Origin: Sphingobacteriales bacterium 46-32
GTDB lineage: Bacteria; Bacteroidota; Bacteroidia; Chitinophagales; Chitinophagaceae
Reading direction: 5' to 3'
NCBI GenBank assembly: GCA_001898485.1
Contig: MKTY01000017.1
Span: forward strand, 16,250-80,249
DNA: 64,000 nt
Below are positions 16,564 through 27,159 of this stretch, one piece after another (the stretch's first letter is position 1; each line of letters begins with the position of its first letter). The notes beneath the pieces are model-generated. The model saw only the letters and a program-made list of their open reading frames with translations, was not told the DNA's origin and searched no databases. Both the position numbers and the translations under genes were made by a program.

Positions 16564-19500
16564 TTGTGGACCATTTTATCCCTGCTATTTCTGCTGATAG
16601 CTGCCTGGATATTTATTCAATCGTCGGCCGGGCAAAACTGGATCGTACGCAAGGTAACTGCCCGCCTCTCCAGCGATCTTCATACACGAGTAGAAATCAA
16701 AAAAGTTGATGTCGGCCTCTTTAACCGGATGTATCTGCAGGGGGTAATAGTGGAAGACCGGCAAAAAGATACCCTGCTGTATGCCGGCGCTGTATCGGTA
16801 CGTATCACCGACTGGTTTTTCCTGAAAGACAAAGTAGAGCTGAAATATATCGGCCTGCACGATGCCGTGATCAAACTGCAGCGCTCCGACTCAGTATGGC
16901 GCCATCAGTTCCTGATCGATTATTTTTCTTCGCCCGCTTCTGCCAACACCCAAAAAAAAGGCGGCACCCGGTTGAATCTGAAAAAAGTGGAAATGACCAA
17001 TGTGGTATTTCTGAAAAAAGATGAATGGCTGGGTCAGGACATGCGTATTGCACTGGGTTCGCTTAATCTCGATGCCCGGCAGATTGACTTCAGTAGCCGG
17101 CAGGTTGATCTGCAATGGCTGCGGATCAATGAACCGGATGTCAGCATTTATGAATACACGAAAAAGAAACCGAGCGCGCCGCAAACCACCAACAGCAACG
17201 AAGAGCCTGTTGTTGCCGACAGCAGCCTGCAATGGAATGCCGGTGGCTGGATGATAAAAACGGATGAGCTGGAACTTCTCAATGCGCGTTTCCGCACCGA
17301 TCGTGCCGGAACAGGCCCAGCCTATTCGTGGTTTGACGGACGGCATATTGACTTCAGCAATATACATACTACACTTCGCCAGGTAAGATGGGAAAAAGAC
17401 ACCATCACCGCTGACCTTTCACTGCAAACACGCGAGCGCAGCGGCTTCGAAGTCAAAAGTATGAAAGCAAAGGTGAAGGTTACACCACGCGAAATGGCCT
17501 TCAACCAGCTTGATATCCGGACCAACAACAGTACCATACGCCACTACTTCCGGATGAGCTACGATGACTTCAGCAGTATGAATGACTTCATTCATGAAGT
17601 GCAGATGCAGGGCAACTTTGCCGATTCGGAAATAGACAGTGATGACATTGCTTTTTTTGCACCGGCACTCAGCGACTGGAATAAAAAAATTGTGCTGAAG
17701 GGGATGGTACGGGGTACCGTTGATGACCTGGTAGGCCGGGGACTGGAAATACAGGCTGGCGAAAATACTTTTCTGAACGGAGATATCAGCCTCACCGGCC
17801 TTCCCGATATCAACCAGACCTTTATCGACTTTAAGGCAAATGAATTCCGGACCACTTTTTCCAGTGCAGCCACTATTATACCCGCTATACGCCGTATTAA
17901 GTCGCCCGATCTTTCCCGGTTGCAGTACCTGCGGTTCAACGGCAGCTTTACCGGTTTTATCCGCGACTTTGTAACCTATGGCACTATTCAGACCAGCCTG
18001 GGTGTGGTAAAGAGTGACCTGAATATGAAATTGCCGGACGGGCAGGACCCCGTATACAGCGGTACTATTTCTTCCGACTATTTCAGGCTGGGAGATTTTA
18101 TTGGTGATGACCGCATAGGGGCCGTATCGCTCAATGGCACGGTAAAAGGAAAAGGGTTCAATGAAAAAAGTCGTAATACCGAAGTAGACGGCACTATCCA
18201 TTTTGCTGACTATAACGGATACCGGTATCAAAATCTGAAAGTGAACGGACGCCTGGATAAAAAACGCTTTCAGGGTCTCGCATCGATGAACGATTCCGAA
18301 GCCGCATTTACACTCAATGGTATTATTGATTTCAATGACACTATACCTACATTCAATTTTGTAGCTGATGTAGCGAAAGCCAATCTGCAAAAACTCAATC
18401 TTACCCGCGACGATATTTCTTTTGCCGGCAAATTCAATCTCGACTTTACCGGCGCCACTATCGATGATTTTCTCGGCACTGCACAGATCAACGATGCCAC
18501 ACTTACCCATAATGGTCATCCACTACCCTTTGACTCGCTGCTGGTATCTGCGGAATATTCCAATCAGACAAAGACCATCAGAGCCAAAAGCAACGAATTT
18601 GATGCACGGGTATCGGGGCAGTTCAATATCCGCGACCTGCCGGATGCCGTCAAACTTTTCCTGAACCGGTATTATCCGTCCTATATTAAGCCTCCGGTTT
18701 CCATGCCGGATAATGAGGCGTTTACCTTTGACATCACCACGCAGTATGTAGACGAATACATGCAACTGATCGACAGTAGCCTGAGTGGATTCAACAACAG
18801 TCATATTTTTGGCAGCCTCAATACACGTACCAATGCCATGAACCTGGTGGCAGATGTGCCCCAGTTTGGCTACAAACAATACCGGTTCAATGATGTAAAA
18901 CTGAATGCCAGAGGCGACCGCGACAGCCTGAGCCTCCTGGGCAGCGCATCGAATATACTGATCAGCGACAGCCTGAATATGCCCATGGCATTATTCAGTA
19001 TCAATGCCCGGCATGATACTTCTAAAGTAAAAATATACACTGGCGCCAACCAGGCCATTAACCAGGCCAACATCAATGCACAGGTGCTGACCTACGACAA
19101 CGGCGTGCGTATAGAATTTAATCCCAGCAATTTCAGCATTAACGGTAAAGCCTGGACTATTGAAGAAAATGGCGAGTTGGAATTCAGAAGCAATATGCCC
19201 GCCAGCGGAGCACTTGTGCTGAAAGAAAGCAACCAGGAAATACGCATACGTACCCGGCCTGCTGAAATCGGTGACTGGAATGACCTGCTGGTAGAACTGA
19301 ACAAGGTAAACCTGGGAGACTTCAGTCCATTCTTTATGCCCAAAAACAGGCTGGAAGGCCTGGTGTCGGGTAATGTTCTGATCGAAGACCCTACGAATAA
19401 TTTGTATGTTACGGCAGACAGTATCAAAGCAGAAGGTTTACGGCTCGACAATGACTCCATTGGCAATGCCACCGTGCAGGCTACTTACGATAATAAAAAT

Positions 19501-21342
19501 AAACAACTGAAAGCTACGGGCCGTACACTTGACCCTGACCGCAATCTGGCCTTTGATGTCAACATTTATCCCGGCAACCCCGAGCTGTCTAAATCGAATC
19601 TGATTCGTCTGACTGCGAAAAGTTATCAGCTCAGTATTCTCGAACGTTTTCTGGGCAATCTCTTTACCGATATCTCCGGTTATGTAACCGGTAATTTCGA
19701 ACTGGCCGGGGAACTCGATGAATTACAGATTACGGGCAGGGGCCGCTTACAGGATGCAGGTCTGAAAGTAATTTTCACACAGTGTTATTATAAAATAAGA
19801 GATACAGAACTGGAGCTGAAGCCAACGGAGATCGACCTCAATGGTATAGTGCTGGAAGACCCTGTAACGCATAACCCCGTTTATCTGTCGGGCAATATCG
19901 AACACACCGCTTTCCGCAACATGTTCTTCGATCTTACCGTATCAACACTTCAGCCAAATACAACGGGGGCTAACAATAACCGGCCTGTGTTGCTGTTAAA
20001 TACAACCCTGCTCGACAACAAACAATTTTATGGCCGGGTAAAGGGTACTGGATCATTTTCGCTGACAGGCCCTCAGTCTGACCTGTATATGAAGATTGAT
20101 GCGATTGCCTCGACTACAGACAGCAGTTTTGTAACCATCCCCTCTTCGCAAAGCCGCGAGTCTGGTATTGCCGATTTCCTGGTAGAGCGTACTTACGGAC
20201 GCGAAATGGTTGACAGCAGTTTTGCCAGCGCCTCTTCCAATGTCATTTATGATGTAGACCTTACTGCCAATCCGATGGTAACGGTAAAAGTGGAGCTGGA
20301 TGAGCTCACTGGCGATAAGATTGAGGGTCGTGGTGCCGGTACATTAAATATCCGCTCTGGTACGAATGAAAAAATGAGTATGCGTGGGCGCTTTGATATA
20401 GAAGAAGGCAACTACCTGTTTACCTTCCAGTCTTTTTTCAAAAAGCCATTTGAGATCAGCAAGGGCTCGCAGAACTATATTACCTGGAATGGCGACCCGT
20501 ATGCAGCCCGTATTCAGTTTGAAGCGAAGTATACGGCAGAGAATGTGAGCTTTGCTCCGCTTGCCGATATCCTGAGCAGTACCGATGCCTCCTACAGCCG
20601 CCTGCGCGAGGATGTATATGTAATGGTAAATCTTTCCGGCGATCTGTTTAAGCCTGATTTTAAATTCCGGATTGACCTGCCGCCAAACAGTAAGGCCAAC
20701 AATGATTTCTCTATCGGCTCGGCCCTGCAGCAAATCGAGAAAAACCAGAATGAGATAAACCGGCAGGTTACCTACCTGATCGTATTTAACAGTTTTGCCC
20801 CTCCTGATTATGCGCCCAATACCGGACTCAATACTGCGCTCAGTGAGTTTACCAATAATACCATTTCGAGTATCTCCGGTTTATTTTTTAACGAAATCAA
20901 CCGTAAACTCAACAGTGAGCTGTCGCGTATCCTGAAAACGGATAATATCAGCATCAACTTCAGCGGTGCCGTATATAACCGTAACCTCCTGAATGCCGCC
21001 AGTACCACAGGCTTTGGCATCAATCAAAGCAACTTCAATGTGAATGTGCCCATTTCGATGTTTAAAGACCGCTTTGTGGTTACCCTGGGCAGTACGCTTG
21101 ATGTACCGTTGCAATCCACCATTCAGCAAAATGTGCAGTTCCTGCCCGATGTGACGGCGGAATGGCTGATCAACCAGAGCGGTACCATCCGCGCCAGCTT
21201 CTTCTACCGGCAGAATCTGGATTATCTCACCAGCAATACGTCAGGTGCAGCCCGCACCAAACGCTCGGGCGCCAGCATCGCCTATCGTAAAGAGTTTGAT
21301 ACACTGAAGGAGTTTTTCAAAAGCAAGAAGAAGAAGAAATGA
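16564..21342 (+). CDS. tamB: TamB-like translocation/assembly module protein (DUF490)
   Basis: A 1592-residue inner-membrane-anchored, periplasm-spanning beta-helical protein of the AsmA/TamB group, involved in lipid transport or outer-membrane protein assembly. It has one N-terminal anchor (WTILSLLFLLIAAWIFIQ), then about 1100 residues of repetitive beta sequence. A C-terminal TamB domain (about residues 1220-1560) contains LTGDKIEGRGAGTLNI, MRGRFDIEEGNYLFTFQ and TYLIVFNSFAPPD. It ends with a Lys-rich tail. No ATG suits the start. TTG at 16564 is taken, but the codons just upstream read LRRFKKILL, so an upstream CTG start would add the positive charges expected before the anchor. No tamA is adjacent. 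Confidence 0.88.
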   Translation: MWTILSLLFLLIAAWIFIQSSAGQNWIVRKVTARLSSDLHTRVEIKKVDVGLFNRMYLQGVIVEDRQKDTLLYAGAVSVRITDWFFLKDKVELKYIGLHDAVIKLQRSDSVWRHQFLIDYFSSPASANTQKKGGTRLNLKKVEMTNVVFLKKDEWLGQDMRIALGSLNLDARQIDFSSRQVDLQWLRINEPDVSIYEYTKKKPSAPQTTNSNEEPVVADSSLQWNAGGWMIKTDELELLNARFRTDRAGTGPAYSWFDGRHIDFSNIHTTLRQVRWEKDTITADLSLQTRERSGFEVKSMKAKVKVTPREMAFNQLDIRTNNSTIRHYFRMSYDDFSSMNDFIHEVQMQGNFADSEIDSDDIAFFAPALSDWNKKIVLKGMVRGTVDDLVGRGLEIQAGENTFLNGDISLTGLPDINQTFIDFKANEFRTTFSSAATIIPAIRRIKSPDLSRLQYLRFNGSFTGFIRDFVTYGTIQTSLGVVKSDLNMKLPDGQDPVYSGTISSDYFRLGDFIGDDRIGAVSLNGTVKGKGFNEKSRNTEVDGTIHFADYNGYRYQNLKVNGRLDKKRFQGLASMNDSEAAFTLNGIIDFNDTIPTFNFVADVAKANLQKLNLTRDDISFAGKFNLDFTGATIDDFLGTAQINDATLTHNGHPLPFDSLLVSAEYSNQTKTIRAKSNEFDARVSGQFNIRDLPDAVKLFLNRYYPSYIKPPVSMPDNEAFTFDITTQYVDEYMQLIDSSLSGFNNSHIFGSLNTRTNAMNLVADVPQFGYKQYRFNDVKLNARGDRDSLSLLGSASNILISDSLNMPMALFSINARHDTSKVKIYTGANQAINQANINAQVLTYDNGVRIEFNPSNFSINGKAWTIEENGELEFRSNMPASGALVLKESNQEIRIRTRPAEIGDWNDLLVELNKVNLGDFSPFFMPKNRLEGLVSGNVLIEDPTNNLYVTADSIKAEGLRLDNDSIGNATVQATYDNKNKQLKATGRTLDPDRNLAFDVNIYPGNPELSKSNLIRLTAKSYQLSILERFLGNLFTDISGYVTGNFELAGELDELQITGRGRLQDAGLKVIFTQCYYKIRDTELELKPTEIDLNGIVLEDPVTHNPVYLSGNIEHTAFRNMFFDLTVSTLQPNTTGANNNRPVLLLNTTLLDNKQFYGRVKGTGSFSLTGPQSDLYMKIDAIASTTDSSFVTIPSSQSRESGIADFLVERTYGREMVDSSFASASSNVIYDVDLTANPMVTVKVELDELTGDKIEGRGAGTLNIRSGTNEKMSMRGRFDIEEGNYLFTFQSFFKKPFEISKGSQNYITWNGDPYAARIQFEAKYTAENVSFAPLADILSSTDASYSRLREDVYVMVNLSGDLFKPDFKFRIDLPPNSKANNDFSIGSALQQIEKNQNEINRQVTYLIVFNSFAPPDYAPNTGLNTALSEFTNNTISSISGLFFNEINRKLNSELSRILKTDNISINFSGAVYNRNLLNAASTTGFGINQSNFNVNVPISMFKDRFVVTLGSTLDVPLQSTIQQNVQFLPDVTAEWLINQSGTIRASFFYRQNLDYLTSNTSGAARTKRSGASIAYRKEFDTLKEFFKSKKKKK

Positions 21343-21347
21343 CATTT

Positions 21348-21497
21348 CAATGTGCTGATGTGCTGATGTGCTAATGTGCTGATGTGCTGATGATTTTTCC
21401 GATGCACAATCTTTTTATTACTCATACAATCGGTATAGCCATCATGTTAAGCATTTCTGTTTACGCACCTCTGCACGCATTAGCACATCAGCACATT
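21348..21497. repeat. Inverted arrays of GTGCTGATG words between convergent genes
   Basis: Directly after the tamB stop, the words GTGCTGATG/GTGCTAATG repeat five times (21352-21391). The complementary words GCATTAGCACATCAGCACA lie at 21477-21495, immediately before the ribBA stop on the other strand. The two arrays can pair across about 85 bp. Each array touches the 3' end of a gene. Confidence 0.75.
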
Positions 21498-21501
21498 TCT
21501 C

Positions 21502-22701
21502 TCAGATTTCGTGTCCCAGTTTGCTGCGCTTGGTTTGCAGGTATTTTTCGTTGTGGGGGTTAGATGGGCAAATGATCGGAATATTCTCCACTATTTCTAG
21601 GCCGTAACCGATGAGTCCAACCCTTTTGCGGGGGTTATTGCTCATAAGCCGCAGACGGGTAATATCGAGATGGCGGAGTATCTGGGCTCCCACGCCATAG
21701 TCGCGCTGATCCATCTGAAAGCCCAGGTGCAGGTTGGCTTCTACGGTATCCATTCCTTCCTCCTGCAGGCGGTAGGCTTTTAATTTATTGAGCAGGCCGA
21801 TTCCTCGTCCTTCCTGGTTCATATAAAGTATAGCGCCTTTGCCTTCTTCCTGAACCATCTCCATGGCTTTATGCAGCTGGTCGCCACAATCGCAGCGGAG
21901 AGATCCGAGTATATCGCCGGTAAAACAGGAAGAGTGCACACGTACCAGAACGGGTTCGTCTTTTTCCCATTGGCCTTTGATGAGGGCCAGGTGCTCGTTG
22001 GAAGATAGTTTTTCTTTAAAAGCTACCAGGGTAAAATCGCCGAATTTGGTAGGCATATCGACCCTTACTATTTCTTCGATGAGCGAGTCGCGTTTGATGC
22101 GGTATTCGATCAGGTCTTTAATGGAAATGATTTTGAAGTCGAAGTGGCGGGCTACTTCCATCAATTCGGGCAGGCGGGCCATGGAGCCGTCATCGTTCAT
22201 AATCTCAACAAGTACCCCTCCATAGGGTGCGGGAAAACCTGCCAGGCGGGCCAGGTCAACAGCGGCTTCGGTATGACCGGCGCGGCGAAGCACTCCACCT
22301 TTTTTGGCGCGCAGCGGGAAGATATGACCGGGCCTGCCGAGGTCGGCCGGGTTGGTAGCCGGATCGTTCAATGCCTGGATGGTTTTGGAACGATCACTGG
22401 CAGAAATGCCGGTAGTGCAGCCATAGCCCAGCAGGTCAACAGAAACGGTAAAGGCCGTTTCGTGCAGGGCGGTATTATTGCTGACCATCAGTTCGAGTCC
22501 GAGCTCATCGCAGCGGTCTTCGGGTAGCGGAACACAAATAAGGCCGCGGCCATATTTGGTCATAAAATTCACCACTTCAGGGGTGATATTGGCGGCGGCA
22601 GTGATAAAATCCCCCTCATTTTCACGGTCTTCATCGTCTACCACGATTACCATTTTGCCATCCCGGATGTCCTGGATGGCCTCCTCTATGCTATGAAACA
22701 T
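21502..22701 (-). CDS. ribBA: Bifunctional DHBP synthase/GTP cyclohydrolase II
   Basis: Riboflavin biosynthesis enzyme of 399 residues. The N-terminal half forms 3,4-dihydroxy-2-butanone 4-phosphate from ribulose 5-phosphate: [11 protein letters not shown] near residues 22-32, the TTGISASDR loop, and [11 protein letters not shown]. The C-terminal half opens GTP: zinc cysteines in [19 protein letters not shown], the [11 protein letters not shown] catalytic loop, and LMSNNPRKR. The ATG at 22701 is chosen because the longer frame begins upstream of the promoter box. No FMN riboswitch is seen upstream. It is convergent with tamB through the repeat arrays. Confidence 0.97.
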   Translation of the reverse strand: MFHSIEEAIQDIRDGKMVIVVDDEDRENEGDFITAAANITPEVVNFMTKYGRGLICVPLPEDRCDELGLELMVSNNTALHETAFTVSVDLLGYGCTTGISASDRSKTIQALNDPATNPADLGRPGHIFPLRAKKGGVLRRAGHTEAAVDLARLAGFPAPYGGVLVEIMNDDGSMARLPELMEVARHFDFKIISIKDLIEYRIKRDSLIEEIVRVDMPTKFGDFTLVAFKEKLSSNEHLALIKGQWEKDEPVLVRVHSSCFTGDILGSLRCDCGDQLHKAMEMVQEEGKGAILYMNQEGRGIGLLNKLKAYRLQEEGMDTVEANLHLGFQMDQRDYGVGAQILRHLDITRLRLMSNNPRKRVGLIGYGLEIVENIPIICPSNPHNEKYLQTKRSKLGHEI

Positions 22702-22716
22702 TTTTCCGGTTTTTTG

Positions 22717-22746
22717 CAAAAGTACTAACAATTGGAAGTCCGCAAA
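22717..22746 (-). promoter_or_regulatory. Putative ribBA promoter
   Basis: On the minus strand, TTTG (22743-22746), an 18-bp spacer and TACTTTTG (22717-22724) resemble the Bacteroidota consensus, one base short in spacing. The ribBA ATG is 16 bp downstream. Confidence 0.6.
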
Positions 22747-22879
22747 AGTTGGGTACCGGGCCGGTCTTATTTTCCGGGCTAAAGGCCTCTTTTCCAGTCA
22801 CAGTTTGTTAATATTTTGGCTATATTTATTTATAGAATATTCCCTTTCTTTGCAGCACAATCACGTAAACTAAACTAAT

Positions 22880-25800
22880 ATGCTTAAGAGAATTTTATTC
22901 CTTATTGCTATTTCATTTTTGGCCGGATCGGTGTTTGCGCAGGTAACCACCTCTACCATTACCGGTACAGTGAAATCAAGTAAAGGGGAAGGACTGGCTG
23001 GTGCTTCTGTGACGGCCACCCACCTGCCCTCAGGTACGAATTATACTACAATTGCCACAAAAGATGGGGCATTTACGCTGCCCGGTCTTCGTATTGGCGG
23101 ACCTTACACTGTGAAGATTGCCTTCACAGGCCTTCAGACTCAATCCTTTGACAACATTTTCCTGTTATTGGGTGAAGCCCATAACATCAATGCTATCATG
23201 GGAGTTGATGAAAAAGAACTGGCCGGCGTTGTTGTTACCGGAAGAGGGCGCCGCGCAGCCACGGAGAAAAGAGGCTTAAGTACGGTAGTCAATAACCGTC
23301 AGATTACAACCCTGCCTACCATCAGCCGTAGTATCACTGACTTTACCCGTCTCACACCGCAAGCAAGTGGTAACAGCTTTGCCGGCCGAGATGCCCGCTT
23401 CAACAATATTACGCTTGACGGGGCCAATCTGAATAACAACTTCGGTCTCAGTACCGATCCGCTGCCCGGTGCAGGCAATAACCCTGTATCGCTCGACGCT
23501 ATCGATGAGGTTTCCGTAAATATTGCTCCTTACGATGTGCGTCAGGGTAATTTTACCGGTGGTAATATTGCCGCTACAACTAAAAGTGGTACCAACACAT
23601 TCCACGGAACAGCTTATCATTACTTCCAGAATGAAGACTTAATGGGTTATAACCTGGCAGGTGAAAAAGCACCTAAAACACGCTATCGTTCTAAAATCTT
23701 CGGTGGAAGTGTTGGCGGCCCCATTATTAAAAACAAGCTCTTTTTCTTCGTAAACGCAGAAAAAGAAACTAAACCTCCGGGTGCTGGAATTACCTGGACT
23801 CCTACAGGTGGTTCAGGTACTGGTAACGTTTCTTCTGTACTGGCTTCTGACCTCCAGAAAGTATCTGATTACGTAAAGACTTTCGGCTATGATCCGGGTG
23901 TTTATGATAATTTCGCTGCGTTCTCAAATGAAAACCACAAGATCATTGGCAAAATTGACTGGAACATCAGCAGTGCACATAAACTAACACTTAAGTATAG
24001 CGATTTCAAAGGAACTCAGGACATACTACCCAGCCAAAGTGGTGGTATCAATGGCGCTAACAACTCAGGTGTGGTTAACTATGGTACTAAATTCTCTAAC
24101 CGTGCTATGGGTTTCTCTGGTATTACTTACCAGCAGGAAGATGTTGTTCGCTCAGGTTCTTTTGAATTGAACAGTAACTTTAAAGGCCGTTTTGCGAACC
24201 AGTTTCTGGCTACAGTTACGAAGATCAGCTCTGACAAAACTCACCCCGGCGGCCAGTTTCCCTTCGTTGATATCCTGGCAGGCGGTGGCGACATCAACAA
24301 CTACATAAGTGTGGGTAATGAGCCTTTCAATGGTAATAACAACAGTGTTATCAATGACGTGTACTCTGTAGTTGACAACTTCACTTATTTTGCCGGCAAA
24401 CACACCCTTACAGCTGGAGTTAGCTACGAGTATCAAAAAGTAGGTAACATGTTTATGGCTGGTTCACAGGGTTATTATGTATTCCGCAGCGTAAACGACT
24501 TTATCACCAACCAGGCTCCAGCTCTTTTCTCGATAACCTATGCGCTCGACGGAAGTGATGCAGTTTATTCGGCCAACCTGAAAATCGGACAGCTGGCCGC
24601 TTACCTGCAGGATGAGATAATTGTAAACGACCGATTGAAATTAACAGCCGGCATCCGTTTTGACAAACCTATCTATCCTGAAAAGCCCCTGGAAAATCCA
24701 TACATCAGCAACCTGAGCACACTGGTTGATATCAATGGTAATCCCACCAGATACACAACCGGCGAATGGCCCAAAAGCAGAATGCTCTTCTCTCCCCGCG
24801 TAGGCTTCCGCTGGGATATGGAAGGCAACAAGGAGTTTGTACTACGTGGTGGTACAGGTATCTTTACCGGTCGTATTCCATTTGTATACCTGACCAACAT
24901 TCCTTCGGGTAGTTCTATGTACCAGTTCGGTACCCTGATCACTCCCACCACTCCTGGTGCAAACCTGAACAATTTCCTGTTTAACCCCGATGGTCGTGCA
25001 TACAATCCTTTCAGCAACAACTCACTGCCTGCTAACCTGTTCCCCACTACTGCGGGTACATCAGCCCAGTCAGCTTTTGCCGTTGCCAGCAAGGATTTCA
25101 AATTCCCCCAGGTATGGAGAACCAATATTGGTTTCGACAAACAACTGGGCAAAAACTGGACCCTGTCAATTGACGCCATGTATACAAAAGACATCAACGC
25201 TGTATACATGTTCAACGCCAACCAAAAGGTTCCCGATGCTACCATCACTACAGGTTCTGTAATACGTCCCCGTTTCTCTTCTTCCTCTTCTGCTGTAAGA
25301 CGAATCAACACGGCAATCAACAATGCCATTGTACTGGACAATACATCAAAAGGAAGCTCTTTCACACTGACGGCCCAGCTGGCTAAAGCCTTCTCTAAAG
25401 GCTGGTACGCCTCACTGGCTTACAACTATACTTATGCTTCTGACGTAACGGCTAACCCCGGTTCACAAGCTGCATCTGTATGGGGTGCTAACCCAACACT
25501 GGGTACACAAAACAGCCTGGAACTGGCTTATTCCAACTTTGCCATCCCCCATCGTATAGTAGGTACGGTATCTTACCGCTTCGAATACCTGAAACACCTG
25601 GCTACTACCATCTCACTGTTCTATGAAGGCAGACACGGTGGCACTTACACTTATGTATACAACGGCGACCTGAACAACGACGGAAATACCAGCTCTGATC
25701 TGATGTACATCCCCCGCGATGCATCTGAGATCACTTTTGTTAACAGCTTTGCTTACCCAAATGGTGTTACATATACCAAATCTGAAATGGAGCAAATCTT

Positions 25801-26179
25801 CATGAACTATGTTAACAACGATCCTTATCTGAGCAAACACAAAGGCCAGGTAGCTGAGAGAAATGGCGCCAAACTGCCGTTCTACCATCGTGTAGATGCC
25901 AAATTGGTTCAGGATATCTTCACCAACATCGGCAAACAAAAACATACACTGCAGTTCACTGCTGACGTGTACAACCTGCTGAACCTGCTCAACAACGACT
26001 GGGGTGTTCGCAAGATCACTACAGTAAACAACCCGCTGCAGCTGGTATCTGTAACAGGTGGCGTACCTTCATTCCGTCTGTCTACATTCCAGAATGCACC
26101 GGTTACCAAGTCATTTATCAACAACGTATCTACAAGTACTTCCTGGGGTATGCAACTTGGTTTCCGCTATATTTTCTAG
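22880..26179 (+). CDS. Oar-like TonB-dependent outer-membrane receptor
   Basis: A 1099-residue outer-membrane transporter driven by TonB. The signal peptide is MLKRILFLIAISFLAGSVFAQ. A carboxypeptidase regulatory-like domain follows (about 24-105, beginning STITGTVKSSKGEGLAGASV). The plug domain (about 115-240) contains VVVTGRGRRA, RFNNITLDGANLNNNFG and the Oar-type DEVSVNIAPYDVRQGNFTGG. The remainder is a 22-strand-type barrel ending in aromatic WGMQLGFRYIF. The plug sequence is of the Oar type rather than the SusC type, and no SusD lipoprotein gene is adjacent. The cargo is therefore unknown, possibly peptides or proteases. It is monocistronic, with a strong terminator. Confidence 0.92.
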   Translation: MLKRILFLIAISFLAGSVFAQVTTSTITGTVKSSKGEGLAGASVTATHLPSGTNYTTIATKDGAFTLPGLRIGGPYTVKIAFTGLQTQSFDNIFLLLGEAHNINAIMGVDEKELAGVVVTGRGRRAATEKRGLSTVVNNRQITTLPTISRSITDFTRLTPQASGNSFAGRDARFNNITLDGANLNNNFGLSTDPLPGAGNNPVSLDAIDEVSVNIAPYDVRQGNFTGGNIAATTKSGTNTFHGTAYHYFQNEDLMGYNLAGEKAPKTRYRSKIFGGSVGGPIIKNKLFFFVNAEKETKPPGAGITWTPTGGSGTGNVSSVLASDLQKVSDYVKTFGYDPGVYDNFAAFSNENHKIIGKIDWNISSAHKLTLKYSDFKGTQDILPSQSGGINGANNSGVVNYGTKFSNRAMGFSGITYQQEDVVRSGSFELNSNFKGRFANQFLATVTKISSDKTHPGGQFPFVDILAGGGDINNYISVGNEPFNGNNNSVINDVYSVVDNFTYFAGKHTLTAGVSYEYQKVGNMFMAGSQGYYVFRSVNDFITNQAPALFSITYALDGSDAVYSANLKIGQLAAYLQDEIIVNDRLKLTAGIRFDKPIYPEKPLENPYISNLSTLVDINGNPTRYTTGEWPKSRMLFSPRVGFRWDMEGNKEFVLRGGTGIFTGRIPFVYLTNIPSGSSMYQFGTLITPTTPGANLNNFLFNPDGRAYNPFSNNSLPANLFPTTAGTSAQSAFAVASKDFKFPQVWRTNIGFDKQLGKNWTLSIDAMYTKDINAVYMFNANQKVPDATITTGSVIRPRFSSSSSAVRRINTAINNAIVLDNTSKGSSFTLTAQLAKAFSKGWYASLAYNYTYASDVTANPGSQAASVWGANPTLGTQNSLELAYSNFAIPHRIVGTVSYRFEYLKHLATTISLFYEGRHGGTYTYVYNGDLNNDGNTSSDLMYIPRDASEITFVNSFAYPNGVTYTKSEMEQIFMNYVNNDPYLSKHKGQVAERNGAKLPFYHRVDAKLVQDIFTNIGKQKHTLQFTADVYNLLNLLNNDWGVRKITTVNNPLQLVSVTGGVPSFRLSTFQNAPVTKSFINNVSTSTSWGMQLGFRYIF

Positions 26180-26202
26180 TATTTTTAGCTCGTGTTTATA
26201 TA

Positions 26203-26229
26203 AAGGTGTGCTCCGGCACACCTTTTTTT
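26203..26229 (+). terminator. Intrinsic terminator of the TonB receptor gene
   Basis: AAGGTGTGC and GCACACCTT form a 9-bp perfect stem with a TCCG loop, followed by a T-run, 24 bp after the stop codon. Confidence 0.9.
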
Positions 26230-26240
26230 ATACCTGTTTT

Positions 26241-27065
26241 TCACCATCTGTACAATGGCCAGTCTTCAAAAATCCATTCTGGTGTTATTAACTGCCCTTT
26301 GCCTTCCTCCTTATACCATGGAGAAAGATTGGTATCCATTGGATTTTTCACCACATGTATATCCTGTGCCGGCATATAACTCTGTGCCAGTAAAAAAATG
26401 CGCTCTCCATTTTTCCCGGCTACATCTATTACCAGCATGGCATGGCCCGGAAACCCTGGTTGCAGAAATACATCTCCTGCCTTTACCGGTTTAGACGCAT
26501 CTGCCTTACCCAATTGCCGGTGCAATGAGCTCGTGCCGCAATAGGTGAATACCAATTGCAGGTATTGTTCAAATTCGTCGCGGGTGTTGCCCTGTGCCGC
26601 ACTGGTCCTGTATTCTTCCAACCGTTGTCCTTTGAGCCGATACCGGTACCCTTGCTGCCAGCGTGAAAAAGATAAGGTCTGTCCACTGGTCGCGAGAAAG
26701 CTGACCTCATTCCATCTTTTCTGATCATACAGATACTCGGCCCGCAGCCGCATAATGGCATCGGCACATTGCTGCAGGTCTTTTTTACCTACCGGTATAT
26801 CCAGTACGGCAAACTGCGCCTGTTGATTGCCTTTGGGCCGGCCATCGTAGAGATACACGGTATTATCTTTCTTCAAAGGTCGCTCACGCAGCCAGTGGCT
26901 AAAATCAGTGACCGAATCCCTGATACGGGTATACCCTTCCGGCAATGGGATCTCAGCAATACTCGTATAAGTACGGGACGCATTTATCCGGGTCAACAGT
27001 GCGGGTGATTGTGCATTCTCCTGGCAGGAGACCAGGCAAAATGCTAAAAAGAAGATACGGTGCAT
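26241..27065 (-). CDS. DUF4846 lipoprotein
   Basis: A 274-residue predicted lipoprotein. The signal MHRIFFLAFCLVSC has its lipobox Cys at residue 14. The body resembles the DUF4846 family: IPLPEGYTRIRDSVTDFSHWLR, then CADAIMRLRAEYLY, then the C-terminal GHAMLVIDVA and FLLAQSYMPAQDIHVVKNP. Family function is not established. The conserved GHAM and SYMPAQ segments might form an active site by analogy with papain-like folds, but that is inference. It is convergent with the TonB receptor. Confidence 0.8.
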   Translation of the reverse strand: MHRIFFLAFCLVSCQENAQSPALLTRINASRTYTSIAEIPLPEGYTRIRDSVTDFSHWLRERPLKKDNTVYLYDGRPKGNQQAQFAVLDIPVGKKDLQQCADAIMRLRAEYLYDQKRWNEVSFLATSGQTLSFSRWQQGYRYRLKGQRLEEYRTSAAQGNTRDEFEQYLQLVFTYCGTSSLHRQLGKADASKPVKAGDVFLQPGFPGHAMLVIDVAGKNGERIFLLAQSYMPAQDIHVVKNPMDTNLSPWYKEEGKGQLITPEWIFEDWPLYRW

Positions 27066-27159
27066 GGCGTGGTTTTTTATCCTGATAAATCGGGCCCTTT
27101 ATTCCATAACAGTCAGCTTATAGAGTTCTGTTAAAACCCCATCTTGCCGCTTACTCGCC

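Noticed and set aside
22702..22879. FMN riboswitch in front of ribBA
   Set aside because: The 16-bp leader after the promoter is too short and no RFN-element motifs are visible.
22880..26179. SusC-type receptor implying a polysaccharide utilisation locus
   Set aside because: The plug is Oar-like (NNITLDGANLNNNFG) and there is no SusD lipoprotein or glycosidase next to it.
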